Shown one piece after another: positions 46,138 through 55,956 of a DNA stretch of 64,000 bases. Within the stretch, counting starts at the first letter, position 1; each line of letters begins with the position of its first letter. Location of the stretch: contig NZ_CP014223.1 in assembly GCF_001561955.1 (NCBI RefSeq), positions 2,542,001 through 2,606,000 on the forward strand. The letters are read 5' to 3'. The stretch is from Anaerotignum propionicum DSM 1682 (GTDB taxonomy: Bacteria > Bacillota > Clostridia > Lachnospirales > Anaerotignaceae). Under the pieces are notes generated by a model. That model searched no databases and had not been told where the DNA came from. It worked only from the letters and a program-made list of their open reading frames with translations. The position numbers and the translations under genes are program-made.

Positions 46138-46602
46138 TTACGTTTTTTTTTCAGAAAACTTCCGTTTCAGAAATTCCTTATTCTTACGCATTTCACTATA
46201 CTCATAATATGCTTTTTTTAAAATCTGGCGTTCGTCATTAAATTTTAACAGATGATAGGCTTCATGGAATTTATAAAAACCCGCATCGGCGAAATATTCT
46301 TCACTCTGAGGCTTACAAAAAAAGGAATTGGCACTCATCAAATACCAATGCACTGTTTTGTTTACGGTATCCTCACTGCCTTTAAAAGTATATTGGGTTT
46401 TCCCCACATATTTAATAATTTCTCCGGTGGCACCGGATTCTTCCTTTACCTCACGCAAAGCGGTTTGCCGATAGGTTTCGCCTTCTTCCACAGTGCCCTT
46501 GGGCAATACCCAACCCATATATCTGCCATTTTGGTTTTTATATAAGAGGAGAATTTTCCACTTATAAATAACAACGCCTCCACAGCTCACCGCTTCTACC
46601 AC
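46138..46602 (-). CDS. Nudix hydrolase
   Basis: 154 residues. The Nudix box is complete (G-TVEEG-E-TYRQTAL-REVKEESG), preceded by VSCGGVVIY and MGWVLPKG. The C-terminal part is basic and helical. Substrate is probably a nucleoside diphosphate derivative such as diadenosine polyphosphate; no specificity marker is decisive. A GTG start at 46602 lies seven bases after GGAGG. It is followed after 14 bases by the acidic membrane protein gene. Confidence 0.9.
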   Translation of the reverse strand: MVEAVSCGGVVIYKWKILLLYKNQNGRYMGWVLPKGTVEEGETYRQTALREVKEESGATGEIIKYVGKTQYTFKGSEDTVNKTVHWYLMSANSFFCKPQSEEYFADAGFYKFHEAYHLLKFNDERQILKKAYYEYSEMRKNKEFLKRKFSEKKT

Positions 46603-46706
46603 TGGTTGACCTCCGTAATTGTGTTATTTTCTGCCAAGTATTCTGTTTTAATCAGTATACCGCTTTTTACTATTTATTTCAAGTCCAACAGTAAAATCGT
46701 GTCATT

Positions 46707-47363
46707 TTATTCTCGGAAAGGTGAAATACGAACCAGCTCTTTAATGTGTCTGAGGGCTGACCACCATAACCAAACCTCCAATATCCAAAAAGGAATCCAG
46801 AAAAACGAAAATTTCTCAAGCAGAAAATAATTATATAAGGCATGAACCAAATACGGAACGAAAAAAGCAAGCAAAAAATGTTTTTTTCCTCGGAAAAATT
46901 TAGCCAGCCCTAAATAATACCCCATTTGCACACCAAATAATCCATGTCCCGGGACGGAAAGAAATGCCCTAGAAAAAGCAGTGCTATAACCACCCATAAC
47001 GGGATGCGTTACATATATAATGTTTTCAATCCACGCGAAACCTAAAGAAACAAAAACACCATACACAATTCCATCCAGGGGCTCATTGAAATTACCATTC
47101 CTCCATATTAAAAGTACCAAAAATATATACTTCGTCACCTCTTCAACGCCTGCTGAGCTGATAAAGGATGTATAGATGGGTGACTCCACATGGGGGAAAA
47201 TTTTTTCCAATCCCAATCCTACTGCATAAATAACAGCAGTCGTGTAAATACCGTACAGTAATCCAAGAAAGAGCATTCTCCAAGGCTCTTTTTCATATTT
47301 ATCTCTTACATAAATATAAAACAGTCCTAAAAAAACCGGTGCAGCAGCCAGTTGGATTAACAT
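46707..47363 (-). CDS. prsW: PrsW-type intramembrane protease
   Basis: 218 residues with about seven hydrophobic segments and the PrsW/CAAX-protease-like active-site motifs: GVEEVTKY (catalytic glutamates), GFAWIENIIYV, and HGLFG plus HALYNYFL histidines. In Bacillus PrsW makes the first cut in anti-sigma factor RsiW. In this cluster no anti-sigma gene is nearby, so the substrate is unknown. An AAGGGA site precedes the ATG. It reads in the same direction as the following Nudix gene, 104 bases away. Confidence 0.9.
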   Translation of the reverse strand: MLIQLAAAPVFLGLFYIYVRDKYEKEPWRMLFLGLLYGIYTTAVIYAVGLGLEKIFPHVESPIYTSFISSAGVEEVTKYIFLVLLIWRNGNFNEPLDGIVYGVFVSLGFAWIENIIYVTHPVMGGYSTAFSRAFLSVPGHGLFGVQMGYYLGLAKFFRGKKHFLLAFFVPYLVHALYNYFLLEKFSFFWIPFWILEVWLWWSALRHIKELVRISPFRE

Positions 47364-47444
47364 CTTAAATTCAATCCCTTTTTGTTATGACATTCTTCCT
47401 CCATAGTCTTTCCAAAAAATCATGAGATATCAGCTTTTGCATGA

Positions 47445-47489
47445 AAAAACACACTATTTTTTGTTCATAATCAAAAATAGTGTGTTTTT
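47445..47489 (-). terminator. Terminator of the ABC export operon
   Basis: 17-base arms with AACACACTA / TAGTGTGTT and flanking A/T runs are exact complements; the hairpin lies 29 bases after the permease stop. Confidence 0.88.
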
Positions 47490-47517
47490 ATATGCTTTTT
47501 GTTTTTAGATATTTTTA

Positions 47518-48849
47518 TTATTCCGTTTTAATCGCCGATAATGCACTTAGTTTCATTGCACGCTGTGCAGGTAAATATCCTGAAAGAACACCAATTACCG
47601 TTGCAAAGGCAATGGAACCAATATACAACCAAATGGGTATAGAAGATGACATATCACTGCCTTGCTGCATGGCTACAAAGTTAACCAGCTTTGATGTTAC
47701 AAAGCTTACACCAATGCCCAAAATACCTCCGGCAAATCCGATAAATGCCGCTTCTGTTAAGAACAGTAGCTTAATATCCCGAAGAGAAGCCCCGATTACC
47801 TTCATAATACCAATTTCTCTGGTTCTTTCATAAATTGCCATAACCATGGTATTGGTAATTCCAATAGCCGCAACAACCAATGAAATGGCACCAATTGCCC
47901 CTAAAACCATACGGAGCATTTTCGTAGTTTCTTTCATAGCATCCAATTCATCTGATAAGCTGGTAGCCCGATAGCCCATATCCTTAATCTGCTGTTGCAC
48001 AGCCTGAACATTTTTAATGTCAATTACCTTAACCATAACCTGTTCATACTCATGGGATTGTTGTTTTTGTCCTCTCCCACCGGAAGAGCCATTCCGTTTT
48101 TTCTCCCATTCTTGCTGTGCCTTCTCAATTTTCTCAAGCTCTTTTATTGGCATAATGACACTCCAGCCATTGCTGCCATCAGCAGACATGGTTCCAACCA
48201 CTTCGAATTTATTTGATTTGATGGTTTTATCGGCATATTTTGAACCATAGCTCCAGTCATAGCTTACCTCAACCTTATCACCAACCAATTCTAACTGTGG
48301 TGGTTCCGAATTCATTCTCATTTCCCAGTTTAATTTAGGGTCATAAAATTCCACCCCGCCGCCAACAACAATGGATTTTACATCCTCACCATTTAAAGCC
48401 CGTCCATTTTCAATTTTATAGCCCAAAGCCTCCATAGCTGCCGGATCAAGTCCTATAATATTGGCATCAGCAACATATTTACCGCTGCCAAGCATCAGGT
48501 AAAGATTTTTTATTGGAGAAACGGCTTCAACCCCAGCCATTTGGCGAAAAGATTCCACAGCCACTGCGTCCAATTTTACCTTCTTACCATTTTTCTTTGC
48601 ATCCTTTGCAGCATCATCGTCAGGCATATAGCGTCCACCATCGCCATTGGGCGAATATACATCAATTACTTGCAGGCTCCCCCAACTTTCAAGCTGACGC
48701 GCAAAGCTCTCATTCATTCCAATCCCGATGGATACCATTACAACAATGGAAGCCGTACCAATTACAACACCAAGCACCGTTAGGAATGTTCGGAGCTTTC
48801 GCTTCAGCAAATTACGAAGAGCCATATCTAATAAGTCCTTCGTACTCAT
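47518..48849 (-). CDS. ABC transporter permease, MacB/FtsX type
   Basis: 443 residues. One N-terminal transmembrane helix (LTVLGVVIGTASIVVMVSIGIGM), a large extracytoplasmic MacB-like domain (about 50-310), then three C-terminal helices forming the FtsX domain (AIGAISLVVAAIGITNTM, RTREIGIMKVIGAS). This architecture belongs to mechanotransmitting permeases that do not move a substrate across the bilayer themselves. The start overlaps the stop of the upstream gene by four bases, so the three genes are translationally coupled. A Gly/Ser/Gln-rich loop (GSSGGRGQKQQ) is a strain-type linker. Confidence 0.93.
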   Translation of the reverse strand: MSTKDLLDMALRNLLKRKLRTFLTVLGVVIGTASIVVMVSIGIGMNESFARQLESWGSLQVIDVYSPNGDGGRYMPDDDAAKDAKKNGKKVKLDAVAVESFRQMAGVEAVSPIKNLYLMLGSGKYVADANIIGLDPAAMEALGYKIENGRALNGEDVKSIVVGGGVEFYDPKLNWEMRMNSEPPQLELVGDKVEVSYDWSYGSKYADKTIKSNKFEVVGTMSADGSNGWSVIMPIKELEKIEKAQQEWEKKRNGSSGGRGQKQQSHEYEQVMVKVIDIKNVQAVQQQIKDMGYRATSLSDELDAMKETTKMLRMVLGAIGAISLVVAAIGITNTMVMAIYERTREIGIMKVIGASLRDIKLLFLTEAAFIGFAGGILGIGVSFVTSKLVNFVAMQQGSDMSSSIPIWLYIGSIAFATVIGVLSGYLPAQRAMKLSALSAIKTE

Positions 48850-50945
48850 AAAGACATATCCTCTCTGTCATCCTCATCCTCATCATCCAAATCGTTTTTG
48901 CTTTCAGCAAAGGTATTTTGGGGTTCTTGTTTCTGACGTCTAATAAAGATAAATAATCCCATTGCAAAAAGTGCTAATATGGAAATAGAAATCATAACCT
49001 TTTTCATATCCAGAGGTGCTGTCTCGTTATTTGTATTATCAGCATCTTCAGGCATCATAGGTTCTGTGACATTTAATACAAAATCTCTGCGTTCTTCCTT
49101 CAGCTCCCCTGTTGCATCTTCATAAGAAATCACAATGCTCACAGGCACTTCCCCACTGGTGTTGGGTGTAAATGATGTTTCAAAATATTCTCCGGCACCT
49201 GAATCCATGTTGCCGATGTATGTGCTCTTATTTTGGCATTCAACATCACCTTCTACTTTAACCATTACGTTATTTAGTGTTACCTTTCCCGTATTGTTAT
49301 AGCCAAAGGAAACAGCAACTGGTGTACCCATTTCCACTGTTTCAGGTATTGCGAAATCATCTACTTGCATTTCAGTAACCTGCTTTACGTTAATACCCAG
49401 CAATTCCGTTGCAGTAAATTCCTTGCCAGCAGCATCTTCATATTCAAAGTTTACGGTCAAAGTGTATGTCTTGGGCTGAGCTTCAGGAACTACATATAAT
49501 CTTAATTTCTTTTGTGTCTTGCCCTTTGGTCCGATTGCATCAAAATAGAATGTATTACTGCTATTTACAGGGGTAAAAATATTCCCCGATTTTTGACTGT
49601 CCGAAGAGGTTTCCTCAGCCAAAGTTAAAAACATTTTAATATTTTTAACGCCTTTTGTAGCATGGGTATTTAAAATATCCATGTTTAAATCAAACTCTTG
49701 CCCTGCCATAACAATCAATGGATTGCACTCATAATTGCTTACAATTAACTTGGGTTTGCTGGCGTTTTCCTCATCCTTACTGGGATTGCTCACATTTACC
49801 CCTGCAAACTGCTTAAAGGAAGTTACCGCCGTACCACCTGAGGTATAGTCTGTTGTAAACTGTATTGCATAATTTTGTGATTTTGCCGCTGCAGTACCTG
49901 CAAAAGTAAAGGAAAGGGTTGTTGTTGCGCCTGCTTTTAACTCAGAAATTGTTTTTACGCTTGCAGATTTGGGTACCACCGCAGAAGCATCTACAGGCTC
50001 TGCTTTAACCACAATATTTTTTGCTGAAATCTTTCCGCTGTTATATAAATCAAAGCTGACTGTGAAATTCTGATTTACACCGTAAACGCCACCGGGCTCT
50101 TTCATATTTCGAATCTCCAACTGAGATTTCTGCCCTGCTACGCCACCTACATTCACATAATAATCCTGTGCTTTTTCAACAGCTTTTCCAAATTTATCTT
50201 TGTATTTCAGTTTAATAGAAACAGGATAGTTGCCTGCCGCCATATCTGCACTGGCTACAAGTGAAAATGCGAAATTTGCACTGCCCCCAATGGGTATGCT
50301 TGCAAAATGCTTACTGCTAAATCCACCGCTCAAGCTGATTTTATCTGTGGACAAATTCTCCAAGCTAATATCAACGTCCTGCAAATCTTTTTCGCCGTTA
50401 TTAATAATCTTACCGCTCAAGTTTGCGCTACTGCCGGGAGACATACTATCTGGACTAAGGGTCATGGCATCCAGTTTAAAACTAGGTTCATTGTCAAACC
50501 CTTTCATTTTTAAATAAATTGTTTCCGAGCTGGTAAATGTGGAGTCATTGGCATTTCGGTATGTAAAATCCAGTGTAACGGGATAACTAGATTCTTTCAC
50601 TTCACCATTAAAAGTAACAACCAATGTTACATTCTGATATCCGTTTGCCCCTACGCTGCCTACGTCACCGCCACCTGGAATCGTTACACGAAAAGGATCT
50701 GTAGGGCTTCTCTTCACGCTGACATAAACATTATCAGCCGGTGCGCCACCTTTATTTTTCACTTGAATGGTGGCACGGTTTTCCTGCCCCGCCACAACCT
50801 CAATCAATGCATCCCCACCGACTATGATTTTTGGTGAACCATTTTCGCTAAAATCATCTGCAAATATGACTGACGTTTGCCCCAGAACAATGGAACACAT
50901 CATAATCAATGCAAATACCCTTTGAAACAACCTTTTACTCATCAC
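48846..50945 (-). CDS. Large extracytoplasmic repeat protein with CARDB/NEW3-like domains, anchored
   Basis: 699 residues. A signal peptide (about 1-29) is followed by five or six beta-sandwich repeats of about 100 residues with the recurring pattern of NxG followed by VKV and LxxxxxG (for example NKGGAPADNVYVSVK, NNGEKDLQDVDISL, NSGKISAKNIVVKAE, NTGKVTLNNVMVKVE). A C-terminal transmembrane helix (MISISILALFAMGLFIFI) and an acidic cytosolic tail (DDEDEDDRED) complete it. These CARDB/NEW3-like domains are adhesive modules of the COG1361 type. It sits between the ATPase and permease genes, overlapping both by four bases, so it is a structural partner of the ABC system. Confidence 0.85.
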   Translation of the reverse strand: MMSKRLFQRVFALIMMCSIVLGQTSVIFADDFSENGSPKIIVGGDALIEVVAGQENRATIQVKNKGGAPADNVYVSVKRSPTDPFRVTIPGGGDVGSVGANGYQNVTLVVTFNGEVKESSYPVTLDFTYRNANDSTFTSSETIYLKMKGFDNEPSFKLDAMTLSPDSMSPGSSANLSGKIINNGEKDLQDVDISLENLSTDKISLSGGFSSKHFASIPIGGSANFAFSLVASADMAAGNYPVSIKLKYKDKFGKAVEKAQDYYVNVGGVAGQKSQLEIRNMKEPGGVYGVNQNFTVSFDLYNSGKISAKNIVVKAEPVDASAVVPKSASVKTISELKAGATTTLSFTFAGTAAAKSQNYAIQFTTDYTSGGTAVTSFKQFAGVNVSNPSKDEENASKPKLIVSNYECNPLIVMAGQEFDLNMDILNTHATKGVKNIKMFLTLAEETSSDSQKSGNIFTPVNSSNTFYFDAIGPKGKTQKKLRLYVVPEAQPKTYTLTVNFEYEDAAGKEFTATELLGINVKQVTEMQVDDFAIPETVEMGTPVAVSFGYNNTGKVTLNNVMVKVEGDVECQNKSTYIGNMDSGAGEYFETSFTPNTSGEVPVSIVISYEDATGELKEERRDFVLNVTEPMMPEDADNTNNETAPLDMKKVMISISILALFAMGLFIFIRRQKQEPQNTFAESKNDLDDEDEDDREDMSL

Positions 50946-51655
50946 TCTTTCTCTCCTTCAACCTGGGTTTTATCCTCAATACGTTCTATAATTCCATCTG
51001 AGAGCATAACAATTCTGTCTGCATACTCTGCCAGCTCCAAATCATGGGTTACAATTACTAGGGTCTGGTTATTCTTCTTTGCCATTGCCGTAATCAAATC
51101 CATCATTTCATATGTTGTGCGGGTATCCAAATTCCCTGTTGGTTCATCGGCAAATACCACTTGAGGGCTATTGATAAATGCTCTGGCAATACTAACCCTT
51201 TGCTGCTGTCCACCACTCATTTCATGGGGCTTATGATGGGCTCTTTCTTCCAAACCTACATTTTTCAACATCTCCATTGCCCGCTCATTCCGTTCTTTTA
51301 ACGGAACATTCTTAAAAATCAGTGGTAATGTTACATTCTCCATCGCCGTTAGTGTCGGCAAAAGGTTGTATGACTGAAAGACAAAACCAACATATTTCTG
51401 CCTAAAATCCGCCAATTGATCCTCATTCATCCGCTCTATATGTTTTTTGTTAAATATAATTTCACCGGAAGAGGGTTTTTCCAATCCCGCAATCAAATTT
51501 AATAAAGTGGATTTGCCTGAGCCCGACTTTCCAAGCAAACAGCATACTTCCCCCTGTCGGATATTTAAGCTGATGCCGTTCACTGCCTGAATATGTTCCT
51601 TACCCATTTGATAAATCTTTTTTACATTTTTAATTCGAATTACGTTTTGACTCAA
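50942..51655 (-). CDS. ABC transporter ATP-binding protein, LolD/MacB type
   Basis: 237 residues. Walker A is GKSGSGKS, the signature is MSGGQQQR, Walker B is VVFADEPTGNLD, and the switch is VTHD. The Q-loop region FVFQSYNLLPTLTAMENV is typical of the lipoprotein-release and macrolide-export MacB group. It provides energy for the FtsX/MacB permease encoded two genes downstream. First gene of the operon; a four-base overlap with the next gene. Confidence 0.96.
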   Translation of the reverse strand: MSQNVIRIKNVKKIYQMGKEHIQAVNGISLNIRQGEVCCLLGKSGSGKSTLLNLIAGLEKPSSGEIIFNKKHIERMNEDQLADFRQKYVGFVFQSYNLLPTLTAMENVTLPLIFKNVPLKERNERAMEMLKNVGLEERAHHKPHEMSGGQQQRVSIARAFINSPQVVFADEPTGNLDTRTTYEMMDLITAMAKKNNQTLVIVTHDLELAEYADRIVMLSDGIIERIEDKTQVEGEKE

Positions 51656-51832
51656 GCTTCACACTCCCCTACATTAAAAAATAATGTCGATTTTTAATAT
51701 TAATGGTAACATATACTTGTTACAGAATTGAACCAGAAAGCTTAAATTTTTCTTAAAATACGGTTTCAGTTTGGTTATTTTGGTTGCATTGCCACCATCT
51801 ACCTGCTATCCTGAAATTAGGAGGGAATTCTT

Positions 51833-52072
51833 ATGATTACGATATTCAACCGCAAAGAATTATTCATAACCTATTCTTTAGAAAAGCAAGCAGAAATACG
51901 AAATTTGCTTTCTGCTCACAAAATTGAATATACAATCTCCACCATGGGCAACACTTGGCAAGCAAATTCCCGGGGCTTTGACATAAACACATTAGCCCAA
52001 ATAGAATACAAAATTTATGTAAAGAAAGAGGATTATGAAAAAGCTGTTTTCTTTTTAAACGCAGATACATAA
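51833..52072 (+). CDS. DUF2007-like small protein
   Basis: 79 residues with a GGAGGG site. The sequence TIFNRKELFITYSLEKQAEIRNLLSAHKIEYTI resembles the ferredoxin-like DUF2007 family (putative signal-transducing proteins of unknown action). It is short and cytosolic, with no membrane segment. It is a lone plus-strand gene between the ABC operon and hflX. Confidence 0.75.
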   Translation: MITIFNRKELFITYSLEKQAEIRNLLSAHKIEYTISTMGNTWQANSRGFDINTLAQIEYKIYVKKEDYEKAVFFLNADT

Positions 52073-52097
52073 AAAGTGTTCCTATTTTTCTGTTAAA

Positions 52098-52128
52098 AAT
52101 CTCCTGGAAATTTAAATTCCAGGAGATT
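52098..52128 (-). terminator. Terminator after hflX (also usable by the DUF2007-like gene)
   Basis: CTCCTGGAATTT pairs with AAATTCCAGGAG, a near-perfect stem with AT ends, followed by ATTTTT on the minus strand. Confidence 0.75.
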
Positions 52129-52131
52129 CAT

Positions 52132-53409
52132 TTATTGTTTATATTTCTCTAATCGGTTTGCAGACTCTTCATTTACATATACTTCTAACAAAACTCCTTC
52201 TGGCGTATGCTCTTCACGAATGATTTCACATCGCCCATGAACCCAGCCAATGAGCCCCCCTTCTGTGTAAGGAACCAAGGCAACCATAGATTTCCGAAAG
52301 CTTTTTAATAGATTTTCAACCATACCCAGCATTCCGTTTAACCCGTCGCCGGTAAAAGCGGAAACCTGAGCAATTTCCCTCGCTTTTGTGTCCATTGGCA
52401 ATGGCAATTCAACCTCTCTATCCATTTTGTTGAACACGGTTATGACAGGAGTATCTCCACACCCCAAGTCCTCCAATGTTTTATAGACTACTTGCATCTG
52501 CTCCTGTCTGTTGGAATTGGATGCATCTACCACATGGAGAAGAATATCTGCATATTTTAACTCCTCTAGTGTCGCCCGAAAGGCTTGTACCAAATGGTGA
52601 GGCAGCTTTTGAATAAATCCTACGGTATCCGTTAGTAAAATTTCAGAACCATTGGGCAATTCCACTTTTCTCGTAGTTGTGTCAAGAGTAGCAAACAGCT
52701 TATCTTCTGCTAAAACACCTGCGTCTGTCAATTTGTTAATGAGTGTAGACTTTCCCGCATTTGTATAGCCAACCAAGGATACCACAGGTGTCCCTTTTTT
52801 TCCTCTTTGGCTTCGCAATAATTCCCGATGAGTCTGAATCTCTTTTGCCGCACTGTTTAATTCAGCAATGCGGTCTTTGATATACCGTCTGTCTGTTTCC
52901 AGCTTTTTCTCACCTGGGCCTCTCGTGCCAATGCCACCCCCCAATCTTGACATAGAAGCACCCATGCCTGTCAAACGGGATAAACGATATTTCAGCTGTG
53001 CTAACTCAACTTGTATCTTACCTTCACCGGAAATTGCTCTTCCTGCAAAAATGTCCAAAATTACGATTGTTCTGTCCATTACTTTGGTTTCCAGCAATCT
53101 TTCCAAATTCTTTAACTGTGCCGGTGAAAGCTCATCATCACAAACAACACCTGATGCGCCGTATGCATCCACCATCATTTTTAGCTCTTCAATTTTGCCC
53201 TTGCCTAAGTAATGACCAGGGTGCACCCGCTCTCGCCTTTGTATGCTTCTGGCCACAGCAACCGCCCCAGCTGTCCGCACCAACTCTTCCAATTCATCTA
53301 GGCATGCCTCTGTTTCCATGGTAGAGCGGCTGTTGCGTTCATCCGGCTCAACAGCAAACAAAATTACTCTTTCCTCTAAATCTGCGGTATCATGTAAATC
53401 TCTCGCCAT
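52132..53409 (-). CDS. hflX: Ribosome-associated GTPase HflX
   Basis: 425 residues. The N-terminal HflX domain (PGHYLGKGKIEELK) and helical linker are followed by a G domain with G1 GYTNAGKS, G3 DTVGFIQKLP (residues about 250-260) and G4 NKMD. It binds the 50S subunit and rescues stalled ribosomes after heat or antibiotic stress. Good AGAGGAGG site. It starts 24 bases after the stop of dapF and ends at a terminator. Confidence 0.97.
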   Translation of the reverse strand: MARDLHDTADLEERVILFAVEPDERNSRSTMETEACLDELEELVRTAGAVAVARSIQRRERVHPGHYLGKGKIEELKMMVDAYGASGVVCDDELSPAQLKNLERLLETKVMDRTIVILDIFAGRAISGEGKIQVELAQLKYRLSRLTGMGASMSRLGGGIGTRGPGEKKLETDRRYIKDRIAELNSAAKEIQTHRELLRSQRGKKGTPVVSLVGYTNAGKSTLINKLTDAGVLAEDKLFATLDTTTRKVELPNGSEILLTDTVGFIQKLPHHLVQAFRATLEELKYADILLHVVDASNSNRQEQMQVVYKTLEDLGCGDTPVITVFNKMDREVELPLPMDTKAREIAQVSAFTGDGLNGMLGMVENLLKSFRKSMVALVPYTEGGLIGWVHGRCEIIREEHTPEGVLLEVYVNEESANRLEKYKQ

Positions 53410-53433
53410 ATACTTCCTCCTCTATGCCCAACA

Positions 53434-54276
53434 TTAAACGTCTTTTAACCAAACACCGTCAAAGGAAAATGCCGCTGGGCCTGTCATATATACATGATTA
53501 TTTTCTTCATTCCAATGGATTGTCAATTCCCCACCAAGAAGAGATACCTTCACTTCCCTGTCGCAAAAACCGTTTAAAATAGATGCAACCACCGATGCAC
53601 ATGCACCTGTACCACAGGCAAGTGTCTCGCCGCTACCCCTTTCCCAAACACGCATTTTGATGTGATTCCGGTTAATTAACTGGACAAATTCAACATTTGT
53701 CTTCTTGGGAAATGCAGGATTGTTCTCCACTTGCTTACCATACTCTTGAACCGGAAAATTCTCTGTCTCTTCAACAAAAGCAACTCCGTGGGGATTTCCC
53801 ATGGATACACAGGTAAATTGGAATTCATTATTATTATTGATTACAATGCTTTTTCTAATCACAGGACTGGTTTCATGCTTAACAGGAATTTTCTCCGCCT
53901 CCAATATAGGCTCACCCATGTCTACCCTAACGGTTTTTACAATTCCTTTTTCAATATTACATTTTAAATATTTTATTCCACCGGCAGTTTCCAAAGAAAT
54001 TTCCTCTTTGTTTGTTAAACCTCGTTCATAGGTATACTTCCCGATGCATCGCACTGCATTTCCGCACATTTCACCCTCTGAACCATCCAGATTAAACATG
54101 CGCATGCGAAAATCGGCCTTTTCCGATGGCATAATTAATACTAACCCGTCGGCACCAATGCCAAAATGTCGCTCACTCATGGCGATGGCTAACTTTTCAG
54201 GCTGTTCCACCACTTCTTCAAAACAGTTGATATAAATATAATCGTTCCCGCAGCCTTCCATTTTTGTAAAACGCAT
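53434..54276 (-). CDS. dapF: Diaminopimelate epimerase
   Basis: 280 residues. The two catalytic cysteines lie in EMCGNAVRC and ETLACGTGACAS; the substrate-binding GNPH is also seen. It converts LL- to meso-diaminopimelate in lysine and peptidoglycan synthesis, so the wall probably contains meso-Dap. The GGGGGAG site fits. It is co-directional with hflX (24-base gap) but is not in a dap cluster. Confidence 0.97.
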   Translation of the reverse strand: MRFTKMEGCGNDYIYINCFEEVVEQPEKLAIAMSERHFGIGADGLVLIMPSEKADFRMRMFNLDGSEGEMCGNAVRCIGKYTYERGLTNKEEISLETAGGIKYLKCNIEKGIVKTVRVDMGEPILEAEKIPVKHETSPVIRKSIVINNNNEFQFTCVSMGNPHGVAFVEETENFPVQEYGKQVENNPAFPKKTNVEFVQLINRNHIKMRVWERGSGETLACGTGACASVVASILNGFCDREVKVSLLGGELTIHWNEENNHVYMTGPAAFSFDGVWLKDV

Positions 54277-54300
54277 TTTGCTCCCCCTGTTCTATGTAAA

Positions 54301-54320
54301 GCAGCGGGTTTCCCGCTGCA
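54301..54320 (-). terminator. Hairpin after the DUF378 gene
   Basis: GCAGCGGG pairs with CCCGCTGC around a TTT loop, eight bases after the stop. The following T run is short, so it may stop only part of transcription before dapF. Confidence 0.6.
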
Positions 54321-54327
54321 ACTTTGA

Positions 54328-54555
54328 TTAATGTCTTGCAATACGAACGGTAGGGTTTTCCTGAACAAGGGAATTGTAGAAAGACAATGACCAAAGCCCT
54401 GCCAAGCCAACCAGACCAAAAATCACTCTGGAGATCCAGAACATGTTTCCACCAAAGATGCTGGTTACAACATCATAGCCGAAAAAGCCAATCAATCCCC
54501 AGTTTAACGCACCGATAATCACCAGTGTTAATGCTATTGCATTTGCAGTTTTCAT
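54328..54555 (-). CDS. DUF378 family membrane protein
   Basis: 75 residues. Two hydrophobic helices are separated by a short loop, with the DUF378 signature ALNWGLIGFFGYDVV and the second helix VIFGLVGLAGLWSLSFY. Function unknown; the family is widespread in Firmicutes. The AGGAGG site is strong. It is alone between the peptidase and dapF genes. Confidence 0.9.
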   Translation of the reverse strand: MKTANAIALTLVIIGALNWGLIGFFGYDVVTSIFGGNMFWISRVIFGLVGLAGLWSLSFYNSLVQENPTVRIARH

Positions 54556-54616
54556 AAAAGACCTCCTATAAAAAGAATTACGGAATGATACCGTTATCCT
54601 TATTATCCCTAGGATT

Positions 54617-55888
54617 CTATGATTTATGAAAAACTTTTTTTCCTATTTTGTCAATATCTTTTCCTTTGACATTTCCAACTGCGCTCCAGCTTACTTTTTC
54701 CATATCAAAAACCAAATTTGTAACCTGCAAAATATCTTGGGCTGTCACCTCACCAAGCTTCCCGATGACCTCTTCCGAATCCTGAACCACACCACGCAGA
54801 AGCAAAGCAGATCCTGATGCTGTCATTCTATTTAACGTACTTTCCGTACCAATGATAAAGTTGCTAATCAACTGTTCCTTGGTCACATCAATAAGTTTTT
54901 GTGGTAATTGTTTCTTTTTTACGTCTTCAATTTCTTGCAAAATAAGGTCGTACACCCGCTCCAACTGGTTCGGATTCATTCCTCCGCAAACAGAGAACAA
55001 TCCTGTATCGGAAAAAGCCGTTGTGTAGCTATAAATGGAATAGGTTAAACCATTTTCTTCTCGTATCTTTTGAAATAATCTAGAACTCATGCCACCTCCA
55101 AAAATGGTATTAAATACGCCAAGGGCATACTTCATTGGGTGGTCACGCTCCACGCTGGGAAAGGCAATACAGCTATGCACCTGTTCCACATCCTTCTCCC
55201 GCACCACATGGGCAATTTGATATTTTGCTTTAGAATCATATTGGGTAAAAGGCTGTTTCCGCTCCCAAGAACCAAGGGCTTTATTCAGTTCCTCCATCAC
55301 TTCATCGATTTTAAAATTCCCCGCAATGGATAATACAATATTCTCCGGCTGATAATTTCGCTCATAATAATCACGAATGCTCTCCGAGGTAAATGCTGAA
55401 ATTGTCTCTGTAGTTCCCAAAATAGGCATTCCTAAAGAGCTTCCCTGCCAAATGCTATCTTGTAAGGCATCATGCACCAATTCCTCCGGCGCATCCTCAT
55501 ACATATTGATTTCTTCAATAATAACATTACACTCTTTTTCCACGTCTTTTTGAGCAAATAAAGAACGCAAAAGCATATCGCTCATAACCTCTAAAGCTCT
55601 AGTAAAATGCTCATCCAATACACGGGTATGATAACAGGTATATTCTTTGGTGGTATAAGCATTAATCTGTCCGCCCAAAGCATCCATAGCCTGAGCGATT
55701 TCCTTTGCACTTCTGTTTTCTGTTCCTTTAAACATCATATGCTCGATAAAATGAGATACACCGTTTTCCTCAGGTTTCTCATTTCTAGAACCATTTTTTA
55801 CCCAAATACCAAAGGAAATGCTGCGTACATAGGCAATTTCCTCTAAAGCAACAGAAATTCCGTTTTGTAATTTTTTAATAATAACCAT
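54617..55888 (-). CDS. M16 family zinc peptidase
   Basis: 423 residues from the ATG at 55888 (GGGAGAG site). The inverted zinc motif HFIEH and the downstream glutamate (EECNVIIEEINMYED type region) identify an active pitrilysin-family subunit similar to the Bacillus YmxG/MlpA protein. The C-terminal half is the inactive sister domain. Its substrates are not known; YmxG is a standard neighbour of pnp, as here, about 130 bases after it. Confidence 0.93.
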   Translation of the reverse strand: MVIIKKLQNGISVALEEIAYVRSISFGIWVKNGSRNEKPEENGVSHFIEHMMFKGTENRSAKEIAQAMDALGGQINAYTTKEYTCYHTRVLDEHFTRALEVMSDMLLRSLFAQKDVEKECNVIIEEINMYEDAPEELVHDALQDSIWQGSSLGMPILGTTETISAFTSESIRDYYERNYQPENIVLSIAGNFKIDEVMEELNKALGSWERKQPFTQYDSKAKYQIAHVVREKDVEQVHSCIAFPSVERDHPMKYALGVFNTIFGGGMSSRLFQKIREENGLTYSIYSYTTAFSDTGLFSVCGGMNPNQLERVYDLILQEIEDVKKKQLPQKLIDVTKEQLISNFIIGTESTLNRMTASGSALLLRGVVQDSEEVIGKLGEVTAQDILQVTNLVFDMEKVSWSAVGNVKGKDIDKIGKKVFHKS

Positions 55889-55956
55889 ATAATCTCTCCC
55901 ATGCAAAACGCTAATTTCTTTTATCATGTTCCAAACTATATTTTTTATGCCTTCAT

